NCBI GenBank assembly: GCA_035500675.1 | Contig: DATJXA010000078.1 | Span: 1-26,046, forward strand | DNA: 26,046 nt | From: JAGVPT01 sp035500675 | GTDB taxonomy: Bacteria; Bacteroidota; Ignavibacteria; UBA10030; UBA8401 | Direction of reading: 5' to 3' | Shown here: positions 7,869-16,191 of the stretch, one piece after another | How positions within the stretch are numbered: the first letter of the stretch is position 1 | Layout of the letters: every line of letters begins with the position of its first letter | Translations under genes and position numbers: made by a program | The notes under the pieces: generated by a model | What the model was told of the DNA's origin: nothing | Databases searched by the model: none | Seen by the model: only the letters and a program-made list of their open reading frames with translations

Positions 7869-8813
7869 TCATTTCAACAGCTCTTCCTCTCTCTCACGCA
7901 TGTAACTCGCAGTCTGCTCCACCATTCGATCTAGCTCAACGGAGTCTGGTTTGCCATGCATGGCCGGGTATGGATCGCCCCCGGGTCCGAGAGGCTCAGG
8001 AGTAACATAATGTCCTTCAGAATTAAACCCGATCAGATACAATGCCATGATGATCGTGTCAAGATCCATCGCCCCTTCTCCGAGGGCACAGCGATTGCTG
8101 TCCGCCATATGAAGGTTGAGCAATTGGGGGCCCGCCTCCACGATCGCTTCGCCGATATGCGATTCTTCCGATTGCATGTGGTACACGTCGCCGTTGATAT
8201 AAGCAATGCCGGGATGATGAACTGCGGCGATGTATTTTTTCGCGTCGGCAATCGTGTGAACCAGGCTTACCTCGGCTGATCTGATCGGTTCTATCGCAGC
8301 TTTTATGTTATTGCTGAGGAACAGATCGCCCAGCAGCCGAAGTGTCCCGACGCTCCGGTCGAATTCCGTTGCGTCGTAGGCAACCGGCCTTCCGACGGCA
8401 CCGGGGACAACGAGGATATATCCGGCTCCAATGTGAGTGGCGAATTCAATTTCACGCTTTAAATAATCGACTGCGGCCTGCCGTTGAAGAGCGCGGTTGC
8501 TCGAAAGATCGTTATCGGCGGAAAACATCCCACACACGCCGGCGACAGCAATGCCATGCTCTTTGAGAACTTTTTCCGTTTCGCCGGCTTTATATCCCAA
8601 ATCAGGTCCGTAATGATTGCCATGGAGTTCGATAAATTTGATTCCATTCTTCTGAAGCCTCTTTGCAGAAACTGTAAGTGGCTCTATACCAAAACCCCAA
8701 TTGCTCCACGAAAGATTTAACCTGGTCTTAACTTTTTCCGGATGATCATTTTTCATCGCAAGAAATGCTGCCCGGATCTTTTCCGATTTCACCTCATAAT
8801 GTTGTTTCTTCAT
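7869..8813 (-). CDS. DTE-like sugar isomerase/epimerase (AP-endonuclease-2-type TIM barrel)
   Basis: The protein is a cytoplasmic TIM barrel of the xylose-isomerase-like superfamily, most like D-tagatose/D-psicose 3-epimerases. The four expected metal ligands are visible, numbered from the ATG: Glu175 (AAIEPIR), Asp209 (NGDVYHM), His235 (NLHMADSNR) and Glu273 (VTPEPLG). HMADSNR followed by GEGAMDLD is typical of this group, and 314 residues is close to the usual 280-310. The ATG at 8813 is preferred over a GTG at 8819 because GAGG sits five bases before the ATG. It follows the cupin gene by about 20 bp. The family interconverts keto sugars at C3, or acts on keto-inositols and 3-keto-sugars; the substrate here is unknown. 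Together with the cupin it could form an aldose-ketose/epimerisation pair. Confidence 0.8.
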   Translation of the reverse strand: MKKQHYEVKSEKIRAAFLAMKNDHPEKVKTRLNLSWSNWGFGIEPLTVSAKRLQKNGIKFIELHGNHYGPDLGYKAGETEKVLKEHGIAVAGVCGMFSADNDLSSNRALQRQAAVDYLKREIEFATHIGAGYILVVPGAVGRPVAYDATEFDRSVGTLRLLGDLFLSNNIKAAIEPIRSAEVSLVHTIADAKKYIAAVHHPGIAYINGDVYHMQSEESHIGEAIVEAGPQLLNLHMADSNRCALGEGAMDLDTIIMALYLIGFNSEGHYVTPEPLGPGGDPYPAMHGKPDSVELDRMVEQTASYMREREEELLK

Positions 8814-8833
8814 ATGCACCTCGTCAATAAGCT

Positions 8834-10039
8834 TTACTCCGGTATTGTCCTCGGCATCTCAGGATGGTTTGGGCCGAAGTGTTTCAGGATCACCATCGGC
8901 TGGAACCGGCTCTTGTTGGAGATAACAACTCCGGCTTTCGCGGCATCTTCGCTGACAAAATACTCATCGTTGCTTGCCTGGCCGAAACGGAGCATGACTG
9001 AAGCCTCCGCATCGTACATGCCGACTGTGCCGTGCCCTAGAATAATGATGCATCCGTATGCTGCGCCGTCCTTCATCGTGACCGTCTGCCCTGGTTGAAT
9101 CGTCAATTCTTTCGCCGCGATATACTCGTTGGCATAAATTACCCATTTTTCCGTATGTCGTGCATTGGAATGCGAACAAATAATAGGAGGGCGAAAATAT
9201 TTCTTCTTATAGTGGGGGTCAATATTTTTATCCCAATCCATGAGGCTCATGATGTAGTCAATATTACGTTTTTTGTCCTCAGGACAATTCTCTACAAGGA
9301 ATTCGTATGGATATATCTCGTTTGACGTGATGTTTTCGTAGACCGAATTGACGTCGCTGTTCCACTGCGGTTCGTACGTAAGATATGAACCGGGCGCATG
9401 CACTACTCCGGGAGGCGTATACCATCCCGTCCCTAATTCGATGCGAAATGCACGTGAAAGCTCGGTGATGCGATTATCGCCGGTCTCGAACATCAGCAAA
9501 CGATCTCGCACAGTTTCTTTCGTGACGTCGGGGTCGAAGCCAAAATAAGTCACAGGAAATTCGCCCGGATAATTGTTCATTTCAGCCGGAAAATAGTACG
9601 CCTCGGGTTTTCCCAATCTCCCGACAAGCGCGGCGGAATCGAAACCTAAATGGAGATGGAGAAACAACGGAGCCAAATAGTCGAAAAATTTCGAATACAT
9701 CGGCCACCCGCCGTACCGTTTCATCAATTCATTTCCCACGAGCGCTTCCTTCAATTGGTCGACCGCTTCCTTCAGCAAAAATTTTTCGGAAAGTTTCCCG
9801 CTGAACGGCAGGATATAGCTCATCCCTTCATCCGCCGGAGCAAGCTCTCCGTTCATCGCTGGAATGACGGAAGAAAACCACCGCTCTTTGATCGAACCCC
9901 GTCTCGTTCCGAGCGCATAGTAATCGTCGGGATGAAGGCGTAATCGTCGCCCGGCCTTACTGAACCGACGCGGCACAAATGTAGGCACCAACTGAAAAAT
10001 GCCTTTCCCTCGTTCGAATGTTTCCTCAATTCTGTTCAT
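8834..10039 (-). CDS. Type I phosphomannose-isomerase-like cupin protein
   Basis: This 401-residue soluble protein has no signal peptide and shows a cupin metal site laid out as in class I mannose-6-phosphate isomerases: FLHLHLGFD (His128, His130), GKPEAYYF (Glu146) and TPPGVVHAPG (His214). A second, more degenerate cupin segment follows at about 295-385. Class I PMIs bind zinc through Gln/His/Glu/His and isomerise aldoses and ketoses; the first ligand position differs here (His128 for Gln), so a free or different sugar may be used. Its ATG overlaps the stop of the binding-protein gene by four bases (ATGA), tying its synthesis to the importer. The product of the importer is therefore its likeliest substrate, by inference. 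It could alternatively be a sugar-sensing or purely structural cupin. Confidence 0.65.
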   Translation of the reverse strand: MNRIEETFERGKGIFQLVPTFVPRRFSKAGRRLRLHPDDYYALGTRRGSIKERWFSSVIPAMNGELAPADEGMSYILPFSGKLSEKFLLKEAVDQLKEALVGNELMKRYGGWPMYSKFFDYLAPLFLHLHLGFDSAALVGRLGKPEAYYFPAEMNNYPGEFPVTYFGFDPDVTKETVRDRLLMFETGDNRITELSRAFRIELGTGWYTPPGVVHAPGSYLTYEPQWNSDVNSVYENITSNEIYPYEFLVENCPEDKKRNIDYIMSLMDWDKNIDPHYKKKYFRPPIICSHSNARHTEKWVIYANEYIAAKELTIQPGQTVTMKDGAAYGCIIILGHGTVGMYDAEASVMLRFGQASNDEYFVSEDAAKAGVVISNKSRFQPMVILKHFGPNHPEMPRTIPE

Positions 10040-11001
10040 AATGCTTTCGTTTTTTCTAAAAAATGAGAGACGTTCGCTCTTGTGACGAGTTGGAACGGAA
10101 TGTAGTCTAGGTGTTCAACTTTCTCCCCCTTCACAAGTTTGTCTGCAAGCTCGACGGCCGTTGCTCCCTGCCCCTGTGCATCCTGGAACACCGTACCGAT
10201 CAACGTCCCTTCCGCCACGGCCTGCAGTGCGTCCGGGATGGCGTCGATGCCGATGACAGGAATTTCCTTTTGTTTCGCGGCGTCCTCAATTGCTTTCAAC
10301 GCCCCTAGCGCCATCTCGTCGTTTTCTGCAATCAGCGCGTCTATTGGCCTCCCCGACGAAAGCCAATTCTCCATCACTGAAAGCGCTTGAGCTCTGTCCC
10401 AGTTCCCCGTCTGTTCGGCAACTATTTTGATCCCAGGAAATTTTGAGAGGACATCTTGGATGCCCTTCGTGCGCTGCACCTCGGCAGAATGCCCGTACGG
10501 TCCTTGGAGGATCACAACGTTCCCTTTTCCCTTGAGCAGTCTCGCCATTTCTGAGGCTTCGATCTCTCCAGCTTCGACATCCGGAGAGCCGACATAGGCG
10601 CTTGCCTTATCCAAATTGGCGACAATCGCGTTTACAACGACGATCGGTTTGTGTTCCCGGACTGCAATATCAACTGCGGGGGAGGATCCGTATTGATCTT
10701 CTGGGTTCAATATTATCGCGTCGACATTGCGCGCAATGAAATTTTCTATATGTGATATCTGCCTCTCGGCATGGCCTTGAGCATCGAGTTCGACCAGGTT
10801 GACATTCAATTCTTTTGCCTTAGCTCGCATGGCATCCTGGAGTCTGATGACAAATTCGTTTTGTAAATCCTGGTATGAGACTCCTATTGTGACCGCATGA
10901 GCCCGATTTCTATTTTGTGTGCATCCGTTTGAAATTGCCGTTAATGATATCGCAGCACCGATCAAGGCAACCTTCCACTGCAACGACGTAATTTCTTTCA
11001 C
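10036..11001 (-). CDS. ABC sugar importer, RbsB-type substrate-binding (lipo)protein
   Basis: The 321-residue protein is a Peripla_BP_4 (ribose/galactose-binding-like) solute receptor. A signal peptide ends at ISNGC, so Cys27 is a candidate lipid attachment site, although the -3 and -2 positions are not ideal. The mature part begins TIGVSYQDLQNEF and has the typical hinge-rich features ARNVDAIILNPED near 94-106, QGPYGHSAEVQRTKGIQDVL near 165-184, ALIAENDEMALGALKAIED and PVIGIDAIPDA. It starts at a GTG that overlaps the FucU stop (GTGA), and its own stop overlaps the cupin gene start. Placement directly after fucU suggests a 6-deoxyhexose ligand such as L-fucose, but ligand-binding residues cannot be assigned by eye. 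Confidence 0.87.
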   Translation of the reverse strand: MKEITSLQWKVALIGAAISLTAISNGCTQNRNRAHAVTIGVSYQDLQNEFVIRLQDAMRAKAKELNVNLVELDAQGHAERQISHIENFIARNVDAIILNPEDQYGSSPAVDIAVREHKPIVVVNAIVANLDKASAYVGSPDVEAGEIEASEMARLLKGKGNVVILQGPYGHSAEVQRTKGIQDVLSKFPGIKIVAEQTGNWDRAQALSVMENWLSSGRPIDALIAENDEMALGALKAIEDAAKQKEIPVIGIDAIPDALQAVAEGTLIGTVFQDAQGQGATAVELADKLVKGEKVEHLDYIPFQLVTRANVSHFLEKTKAL

Positions 11002-11426
11002 GGCAGAATTCCCTTTATCAGAATCAGATTGGCATAACGCGCCATTTCACCCGTCGCCACGATGGCATACGCCCGTTTCGCGCGTTCGTAAAATGCTGAT
11101 CGCTCCAGAAATTCGAAATCCGAAAAACGTGAAACGTGCTGCTGAATAATATCCGCGTAGGCTTGCCAAATCGTAGGAACGTAAATGTCGCCGGGAATGA
11201 CCGCCATCAGCGCTGCCGGTTTTTCGGTAAATGTATCAAGGGGAAATAGTTTGAGCAGCGACGCAAGTAAAGCCGGTGCCTCCTGACCGTCAAGACGTAC
11301 CAACCTTTGAGCATGGCTCGCTGCAGGAAAATTTGCGTCTGCAATAACCAGTTCGTCGCCGTGCCCCATTTCCATCAATATTTTCACGAGCTCCGGCGAA
11401 AGAATATGTGGAATCCCTTTTAGCAT
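10998..11426 (-). CDS. fucU: L-fucose mutarotase
   Basis: The 142 residues match FucU along their whole length. Diagnostic stretches are the N-terminal SPELVKILMEMGHGDELVIA with DANFPA following (His22 is the conserved catalytic-site histidine in FucU) and the C-terminal FYERAKRAYAIVATGE with YANLILIKG. RbsD, the paralogous ribose protein, has a different start and GHTD-type motif, so the two can be told apart. FucU interconverts alpha- and beta-L-fucose in the cytoplasm so that the next enzyme receives its anomer. Its position between the permease and the binding-protein genes mirrors rbsD in ribose operons. This gene is the strongest single pointer to fucose as the substrate of the locus. 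Confidence 0.92.
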   Translation of the reverse strand: MLKGIPHILSPELVKILMEMGHGDELVIADANFPAASHAQRLVRLDGQEAPALLASLLKLFPLDTFTEKPAALMAVIPGDIYVPTIWQAYADIIQQHVSRFSDFEFLERSAFYERAKRAYAIVATGEMARYANLILIKGILP

Positions 11427-11450
11427 ACGTTGAAACTCATAACACGATCT

Positions 11451-12452
11451 CTAATGTTTCGATTTCCTGTCCAGAAGGACAGCGAGGACAATGATCAACC
11501 CCTTCACGATCTGCTGCCAATAAGAAGAGACATTTAGCATGTCGAGTCCGTTGTTCATGACGCCGATAATGAGGGCGCCGGCGATCGTTCCCGCGATAGT
11601 GCCAACTCCGCCGCTCAAACTCGTCCCGCCGATGACGACTGCGGCGATTGCATCGAGCTCGTAGCCCTGGCCGATCGCCGGCGAGGCGGACATGACACGG
11701 GAGGACAACACCATGCCGGCAAGGCCTGATAACGCTCCAGTGATCGCATACACGCTGAATGTTATCCGTTTTGTATCGATCCCGGAAACTTGGGCAGCCA
11801 GCTCATTCCCTCCGACCGCGTAGACGTATCTGCCAAAACGCGTGTAATGGAGGACAAAAATTCCGAGCAGCACGATCGCAAGAAAAATGATCACCGGCAA
11901 AGGAACTTCGCCAAGATATCCGCCGCCGAGTTGAGCATACGAATCGCTCAGATTGATAACGGGTCTGCCGCTTGTGTACACCAATGCCATCCCGCGTGCG
12001 GCAGTCATCATGCCGAGTGTGACAATGAAAGGGGCCAGCTTTCTTTTTGCAATAAGAAGACCGTTGATTGCTCCGCATCCCAGGCCGACAAGGAGCCCGA
12101 CCAACAAAGGCAGTACCAGCATGTGTTCGCCAGGATGGGCTAAGGAAGTCGCGACCACCGCCGAGAGGGCAACGATCGAACCGACGGACAGGTCGATGCC
12201 TCCCGCAATAATCACCAACGTCATCCCGACGGCAATAATGCCGTTGACCGAAATCTGTCTGAGGATGTTGATGATATTCGAAGGGGTTAAAAACGGCGGC
12301 GATATGACGGCGAGAATTGCTGTCAGTAATAAAAATGCAACGTAAATTCCATATTTGGAAAAGAACGCAGCCGCATTCTTTACGCTTTTCGGCATCCTTT
12401 TGTGCGAAATTTGCTCCATTGTTTCAGTTCCGGCGCGCACTGTAGTCTCCAT
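11451..12452 (-). CDS. ABC sugar importer, RbsC-type permease
   Basis: The 333-residue integral membrane protein belongs to the BPD_transp_2 ribose/xylose/galactose permease family, with about 8-10 hydrophobic segments. Signatures are IIAGGIDLSVGSIVAL near 81-96, GAINGLLIAKRKLAPFIVTL near 127-146, VGGNELAAQVSGI, and near the C-terminus GGTSLSGGVGTIAGTIAGAL and MLNVSSYWQQIVKGLIIVLA. The ATG at 12452 overlaps the end of the ATPase gene by 29 bases; the ATG at 12419, four bases after that gene ends, is an equally plausible start and still precedes the first helix. Partners are the upstream ATPase and the downstream binding protein. Confidence 0.92.
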   Translation of the reverse strand: METTVRAGTETMEQISHKRMPKSVKNAAAFFSKYGIYVAFLLLTAILAVISPPFLTPSNIINILRQISVNGIIAVGMTLVIIAGGIDLSVGSIVALSAVVATSLAHPGEHMLVLPLLVGLLVGLGCGAINGLLIAKRKLAPFIVTLGMMTAARGMALVYTSGRPVINLSDSYAQLGGGYLGEVPLPVIIFLAIVLLGIFVLHYTRFGRYVYAVGGNELAAQVSGIDTKRITFSVYAITGALSGLAGMVLSSRVMSASPAIGQGYELDAIAAVVIGGTSLSGGVGTIAGTIAGALIIGVMNNGLDMLNVSSYWQQIVKGLIIVLAVLLDRKSKH

Positions 12453-13959
12453 TGTCCATCGCAGCGTTCACGATCTTTTCCCGGTCGAACTCCGCTCTTT
12501 CGAATTCGCCGCTTATGCTGCCGCGATGGATAACGATAATCCTGTCGCACATTCCCATCACTTCTTGCAACTCGGACGAAATAAATAAAATTGTTCTGCC
12601 CTGCTCCGCCAGGCGTGCGACAATTTTGTAGACCTCTGCTTTTGCCCCGATATCGATCCCGCGGGTCGGTTCATCCAGGATGATGATCTCCGGCTCGCTC
12701 AACAACCATTTAGCCAGGACGACTTTTTGCTGGTTCCCGCCGCTGAGGGTGTTGACGATTTGATCTCTGTGGCGGGATTTTATCTGAAGCACGCCAATTT
12801 CTTCATCGACGGCTCGATTTTCTTGTTCGGGGCGAAGAACCTGCGTAAAGCTCGTAAATGTTTTTAGGGCGACAAGTGTGATGTTGTCCTTCACAGACAC
12901 TTTCATATTGAGGCCGGTCGACTGTCTGTCATCGGTAATGAATGCAAGACGGTGGGCGATCGCATCTTGGGGCGATCGAATTTGCGCAGCTTTACCGTTG
13001 ACCGAAATCGTACCGGCGTCGGCTTTTCTGAGGCCGAAAATCGTTTCCATGATTTCAGACCTTCCGGCCCCCATTAAACCCGCAAACCCGAGCACCTCTC
13101 CCTTTCTTGCTTTAAAACTGACATCGTGGAAAACACCTCCGAGCGTCAAACGCTCAACTTCGAGGGTCACAGGGCCTTTTTGTGACCGCACTTCCGGGAA
13201 CAACTCCCCGACCGAACGCCCGACCATGAGTTTCACGAGAGTATCCTGGTCGAACATTTTTGCCGCACGCGATTCAATAAATTGACCGTCGCGAAGTACT
13301 GTGATGGTGTCTGCGATCTGAAATATTTCATCCATTTTGTGCGAGATGTAAATAACTGCGATACCGGCGGCAACCAACCTTCGTATGATCTCGAATAGTT
13401 TCGATACTTCCGCATCTGCAAGAGCCGACGTCGGCTCATCCATGATGATGACCCGGGAATCGTACGACACGGCCCTTGCAATTTCCACCATTTGCATTTC
13501 GGCAACGGAGAGATCCTCCATCACGGCATCGGGATCGACCGAAATACCGAAATCTAGGAAGAGGGCTTGCGTCATCTCGCGCTCTTTCTTCCTGTTCACA
13601 ACCCCCAAGAAGCCGTGCGTCGGTTCTTTCCCGAGGAAGATATTTTCCGAAACAGACATCGCTTTGACCGGGTTCAGTTCTTGATGAATCATGGAAATGC
13701 CCAAGCGCAGCGCCTCTTTTGTGCTTTTAATTTCGACGGCCTTCCCATTCAGATAGATAGCGCCGCGGTCTTTTTGGTAAATGCCCGATAGAATTTTCAT
13801 GAGCGTCGATTTACCCGCTCCGTTTTCTCCCATCAATACGTGAACTTCGCCTTTCGCAACGTCAAGCCTCACTGAATCTAGCGCCACGATGCCGGGAAAA
13901 GACTTCGAGATGTTTTCCATTCTCAGGACAAAATCGGCCGGCTTGGTTTCTGAAGACAT
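12424..13959 (-). CDS. ABC sugar importer, RbsA-type tandem ATPase
   Basis: This 511-residue protein has two fused nucleotide-binding domains, as in RbsA/MglA/XylG. Domain 1 has Walker A GENGAGKSTLMKIL (about 44-57), Q-loop MIHQELN, a degenerate signature LSVAEMQ and Walker B VIIMDEPTSAL. Domain 2 has the degenerate Walker A GLMGAGRSEIM normal for this family, a canonical LSGGNQQKVVLAKWLL and IIILDEPTRGID. It would energise uptake through the RbsC-type permease encoded next. The start has an AGAGGA Shine-Dalgarno. The gene follows DUF6259-like protein A after 12 bp, so the importer is probably transcribed with the extracellular enzymes. Confidence 0.94.
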   Translation of the reverse strand: MSSETKPADFVLRMENISKSFPGIVALDSVRLDVAKGEVHVLMGENGAGKSTLMKILSGIYQKDRGAIYLNGKAVEIKSTKEALRLGISMIHQELNPVKAMSVSENIFLGKEPTHGFLGVVNRKKEREMTQALFLDFGISVDPDAVMEDLSVAEMQMVEIARAVSYDSRVIIMDEPTSALADAEVSKLFEIIRRLVAAGIAVIYISHKMDEIFQIADTITVLRDGQFIESRAAKMFDQDTLVKLMVGRSVGELFPEVRSQKGPVTLEVERLTLGGVFHDVSFKARKGEVLGFAGLMGAGRSEIMETIFGLRKADAGTISVNGKAAQIRSPQDAIAHRLAFITDDRQSTGLNMKVSVKDNITLVALKTFTSFTQVLRPEQENRAVDEEIGVLQIKSRHRDQIVNTLSGGNQQKVVLAKWLLSEPEIIILDEPTRGIDIGAKAEVYKIVARLAEQGRTILFISSELQEVMGMCDRIIVIHRGSISGEFERAEFDREKIVNAAMDNGDYSARRN

Positions 13960-13971
13960 GCGTCCTCTCTT

Positions 13972-16128
13972 TTATTGTTCAAACACAATTGCCGCAGACT
14001 CTGCGGGAATGTTGACTGTTCCGGTCGTCGGTTGTGCATTGAGTTGTTCGGGCGTTACCGTCATAAGGCTGCCATGGTGTTCCAATTCGACTTTTGCGAC
14101 AGCTTCCTTTTCGGATCCCGTATTGACGATAACAACTGCCCGTTTACCCGAAGGGGCGACAAAAACTGAATAGCGAACTGGTCCATCGGCGGTCACTGTC
14201 GCTCCCATTGTATCGTGAAAATCGGCATCCCATAAGTATTCTTTATACTTCTTTCTCAGCGCGTCAACTTTTTTCCCATATTCGAGCGTCAACGGAAAAT
14301 CCGAGAGGAAACCTTTAAAGTTGTAGGGTTCGTACTCGATTATGTATCTGTCGAGCAGACACATATTGATCATCTCCCTGTCGTCGAAACCAGTCACCGC
14401 GACGACAAGGGGCGCATGAGGGTCGATATAACGGTCGACGGGCGTCGAAGAAGCGTTAATGCGGAAATAGGAACAAGAATAATATTGCATCAACCAATTT
14501 TGCTGCCCTTCGCCGGCGAATAAAAAGTCTGGAGATACTTTATCCGCGGCTTCGCGTAACTGTGCACCGAGTTTCATATCACCGTTATAGATAAACCCCG
14601 GCGGCGTATAACCGTGTCCCTCCGCAAAATTATATTTTACGGGTCCGTGGTGACAGACCTCATCAAACAGCCAGCCGGACGCGCCGAAATCCAAAATTTT
14701 TTGGAATTCCTTCGTTGCGATCGCTCTGTAGCGCGGGTCTAAAAAATCCATGACCGCGCGGCGATGGTTGTTGATCCCCGCCAATTGCGTCGGTGTGTAA
14801 TAACTGTAGCCGCCTTGTTCATACGGAATCCCGTACGGGTCTGTGGCGGCATATTTGTATAATTCGTTTTTGTACCATTCAGTCGTCTTGTCCGCCCATG
14901 TCAATTTTCCGAAAAGAATGATCTTCACCCCCAACGATTGTATTTGTGCGATTGCTTGTTTCAATTCATCGTGCGTGCCGAGTCCGGGGTCGGTGTCTTG
15001 TACGGGATCGCCTCCGTCTTGCCCTCCTTTGTTCCACCCAACCAACTGAATTGCCTTTACGCCTTTTTTCGCGCATTCTTCTCCGTATCGGATCAATTCA
15101 TTGTATTTCACCCTGTAATCCTGTTCCGGAGAATTGATCTGCAACTGTGTCCACGAATTGACGTCTTCTATCCAAGCCGGCACATGAGGCTCCTTGAACC
15201 AGGTTCTCCTCCATTCTTTGTATAGATCCACCCCTGCATGCCAATCACCGCTGTAACAACGCACCGCGATAGGCGCGAGCTTCATGGTCGAATGAGGGTG
15301 CGCAAAGATAAAATGGCATGTGCGGAATTCGAGATGAACCGGGGTTCCGGCGATGCTATCTTCCTGAGGCACCTCGTTGGTGATCGATGACGCCGCTCCC
15401 GGGTGCTGCTCGAATGTATATTCCAGCATATACGGCTGCGTCGGGTCTCTCATCTCTACATAGAGACCTTCTTGAGGAGCTTGGATCAGACAAAAGAGGC
15501 TGCGGTAGGACTCGAACGTCTTTGTCGGATAAAAATCACCCCAATAGCCTTTTTCATTTGCAAAGCGTGGATATAGTTCATCGGAGCTAAGGTTTCCGTA
15601 CCACATCGTCCGGGCGTTGAGTGAAACATTTCTTGATGGCGGGTTTATATCACCGAAGTACGGATAATCGATCGTCTCCACTGTCAATGAAGAATTATTC
15701 TCAAGAGTCGCATCAAACGTCAGTTTGCCGTCATGAAGAGTGACGTCTGCTGTAAAGATCATTGGAAGCACGCCGCCGTGCTCGCTGACCAAGTTTTTCC
15801 ATTCTATCTGAATTTCACTGTCCGAAATTTTTTCTACCCGGACAGCTTTCTGCTTCTGACCGAGGACGAAATTATATCTCTGTTCGGGCAGGGGCGCGAA
15901 CAAACGGAAAGAGATACCCAACTCTGGCCGCCGCTCTATGACCCAATGGGAAGATCTATTCTCCAGTCTTACTAGCGCGCCCGTGCTGCTGTCAAATGCT
16001 ACGCGCAGCTCAGCGTCTTGGAGAACGATGTCTCCGGCAAATGCAGCTCGACTCATTGAAACAACAATGAAAACTACTGCCGCAAGAAGTTGCGGCCTTA
16101 ACGAAAAGCGCGCTGCTTTAGATTTCAT
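13972..16128 (-). CDS. Secreted DUF6259-like putative glycoside hydrolase, paralog A
   Basis: The 718-residue protein has a signal peptide (cleavage likely after SRAAFA, about residue 31) and three parts by pattern: an N-terminal beta-sandwich starting VLQDAELRVAFDSSTGAL, a central (beta/alpha)8-like region from about 320 to 610, and a small C-terminal beta domain from about 650 with GKRAVVIVNTG. CYSGDWHAGVDLYKEWRR near 291-308 is characteristic of DUF6259-type proteins. Candidate catalytic acids at barrel strand ends, conserved in all three paralogs, are Asp489-Glu490 (LFDEV) and Glu540 (FAGEG). Other invariant blocks are QLVGWNKGGQDGG near 361 and QLAGINNHR near 448. No experimentally known substrate can be assigned from the sequence. 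Context with fucU and other GHs suggests an exo- or endo-glycosidase on a fucose-containing glycan. Confidence 0.72.
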   Translation of the reverse strand: MKSKAARFSLRPQLLAAVVFIVVSMSRAAFAGDIVLQDAELRVAFDSSTGALVRLENRSSHWVIERRPELGISFRLFAPLPEQRYNFVLGQKQKAVRVEKISDSEIQIEWKNLVSEHGGVLPMIFTADVTLHDGKLTFDATLENNSSLTVETIDYPYFGDINPPSRNVSLNARTMWYGNLSSDELYPRFANEKGYWGDFYPTKTFESYRSLFCLIQAPQEGLYVEMRDPTQPYMLEYTFEQHPGAASSITNEVPQEDSIAGTPVHLEFRTCHFIFAHPHSTMKLAPIAVRCYSGDWHAGVDLYKEWRRTWFKEPHVPAWIEDVNSWTQLQINSPEQDYRVKYNELIRYGEECAKKGVKAIQLVGWNKGGQDGGDPVQDTDPGLGTHDELKQAIAQIQSLGVKIILFGKLTWADKTTEWYKNELYKYAATDPYGIPYEQGGYSYYTPTQLAGINNHRRAVMDFLDPRYRAIATKEFQKILDFGASGWLFDEVCHHGPVKYNFAEGHGYTPPGFIYNGDMKLGAQLREAADKVSPDFLFAGEGQQNWLMQYYSCSYFRINASSTPVDRYIDPHAPLVVAVTGFDDREMINMCLLDRYIIEYEPYNFKGFLSDFPLTLEYGKKVDALRKKYKEYLWDADFHDTMGATVTADGPVRYSVFVAPSGKRAVVIVNTGSEKEAVAKVELEHHGSLMTVTPEQLNAQPTTGTVNIPAESAAIVFEQ

Positions 16129-16151
16129 CTGGTACCCGCTCTAATATGTTT

Positions 16152-16170
16152 CAGAAATTCGTAATTTCTG
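16152..16170 (-). other. Perfect 8 bp inverted repeat (hairpin) between paralogs B and A
   Basis: The mRNA strand reads CAGAAATT-ACG-AATTTCTG, a perfect 8 bp stem with a three-base loop. It sits in the 63 bp gap between the two DUF6259-like genes, starting 24 bases upstream of the paralog A start codon. No U-run follows, so a classical terminator is unlikely. It could be an RNA processing/stability element or an operator palindrome. Confidence 0.4.
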
Positions 16171-16191
16171 TCAGCCATAATCACAAACAAA

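Noticed and set aside
10036..13959. ABC genes plus the small protein read as a ribose (rbsDACB) operon
   Set aside because: The small protein matches FucU, not RbsD, and no ribokinase or RbsR is present.
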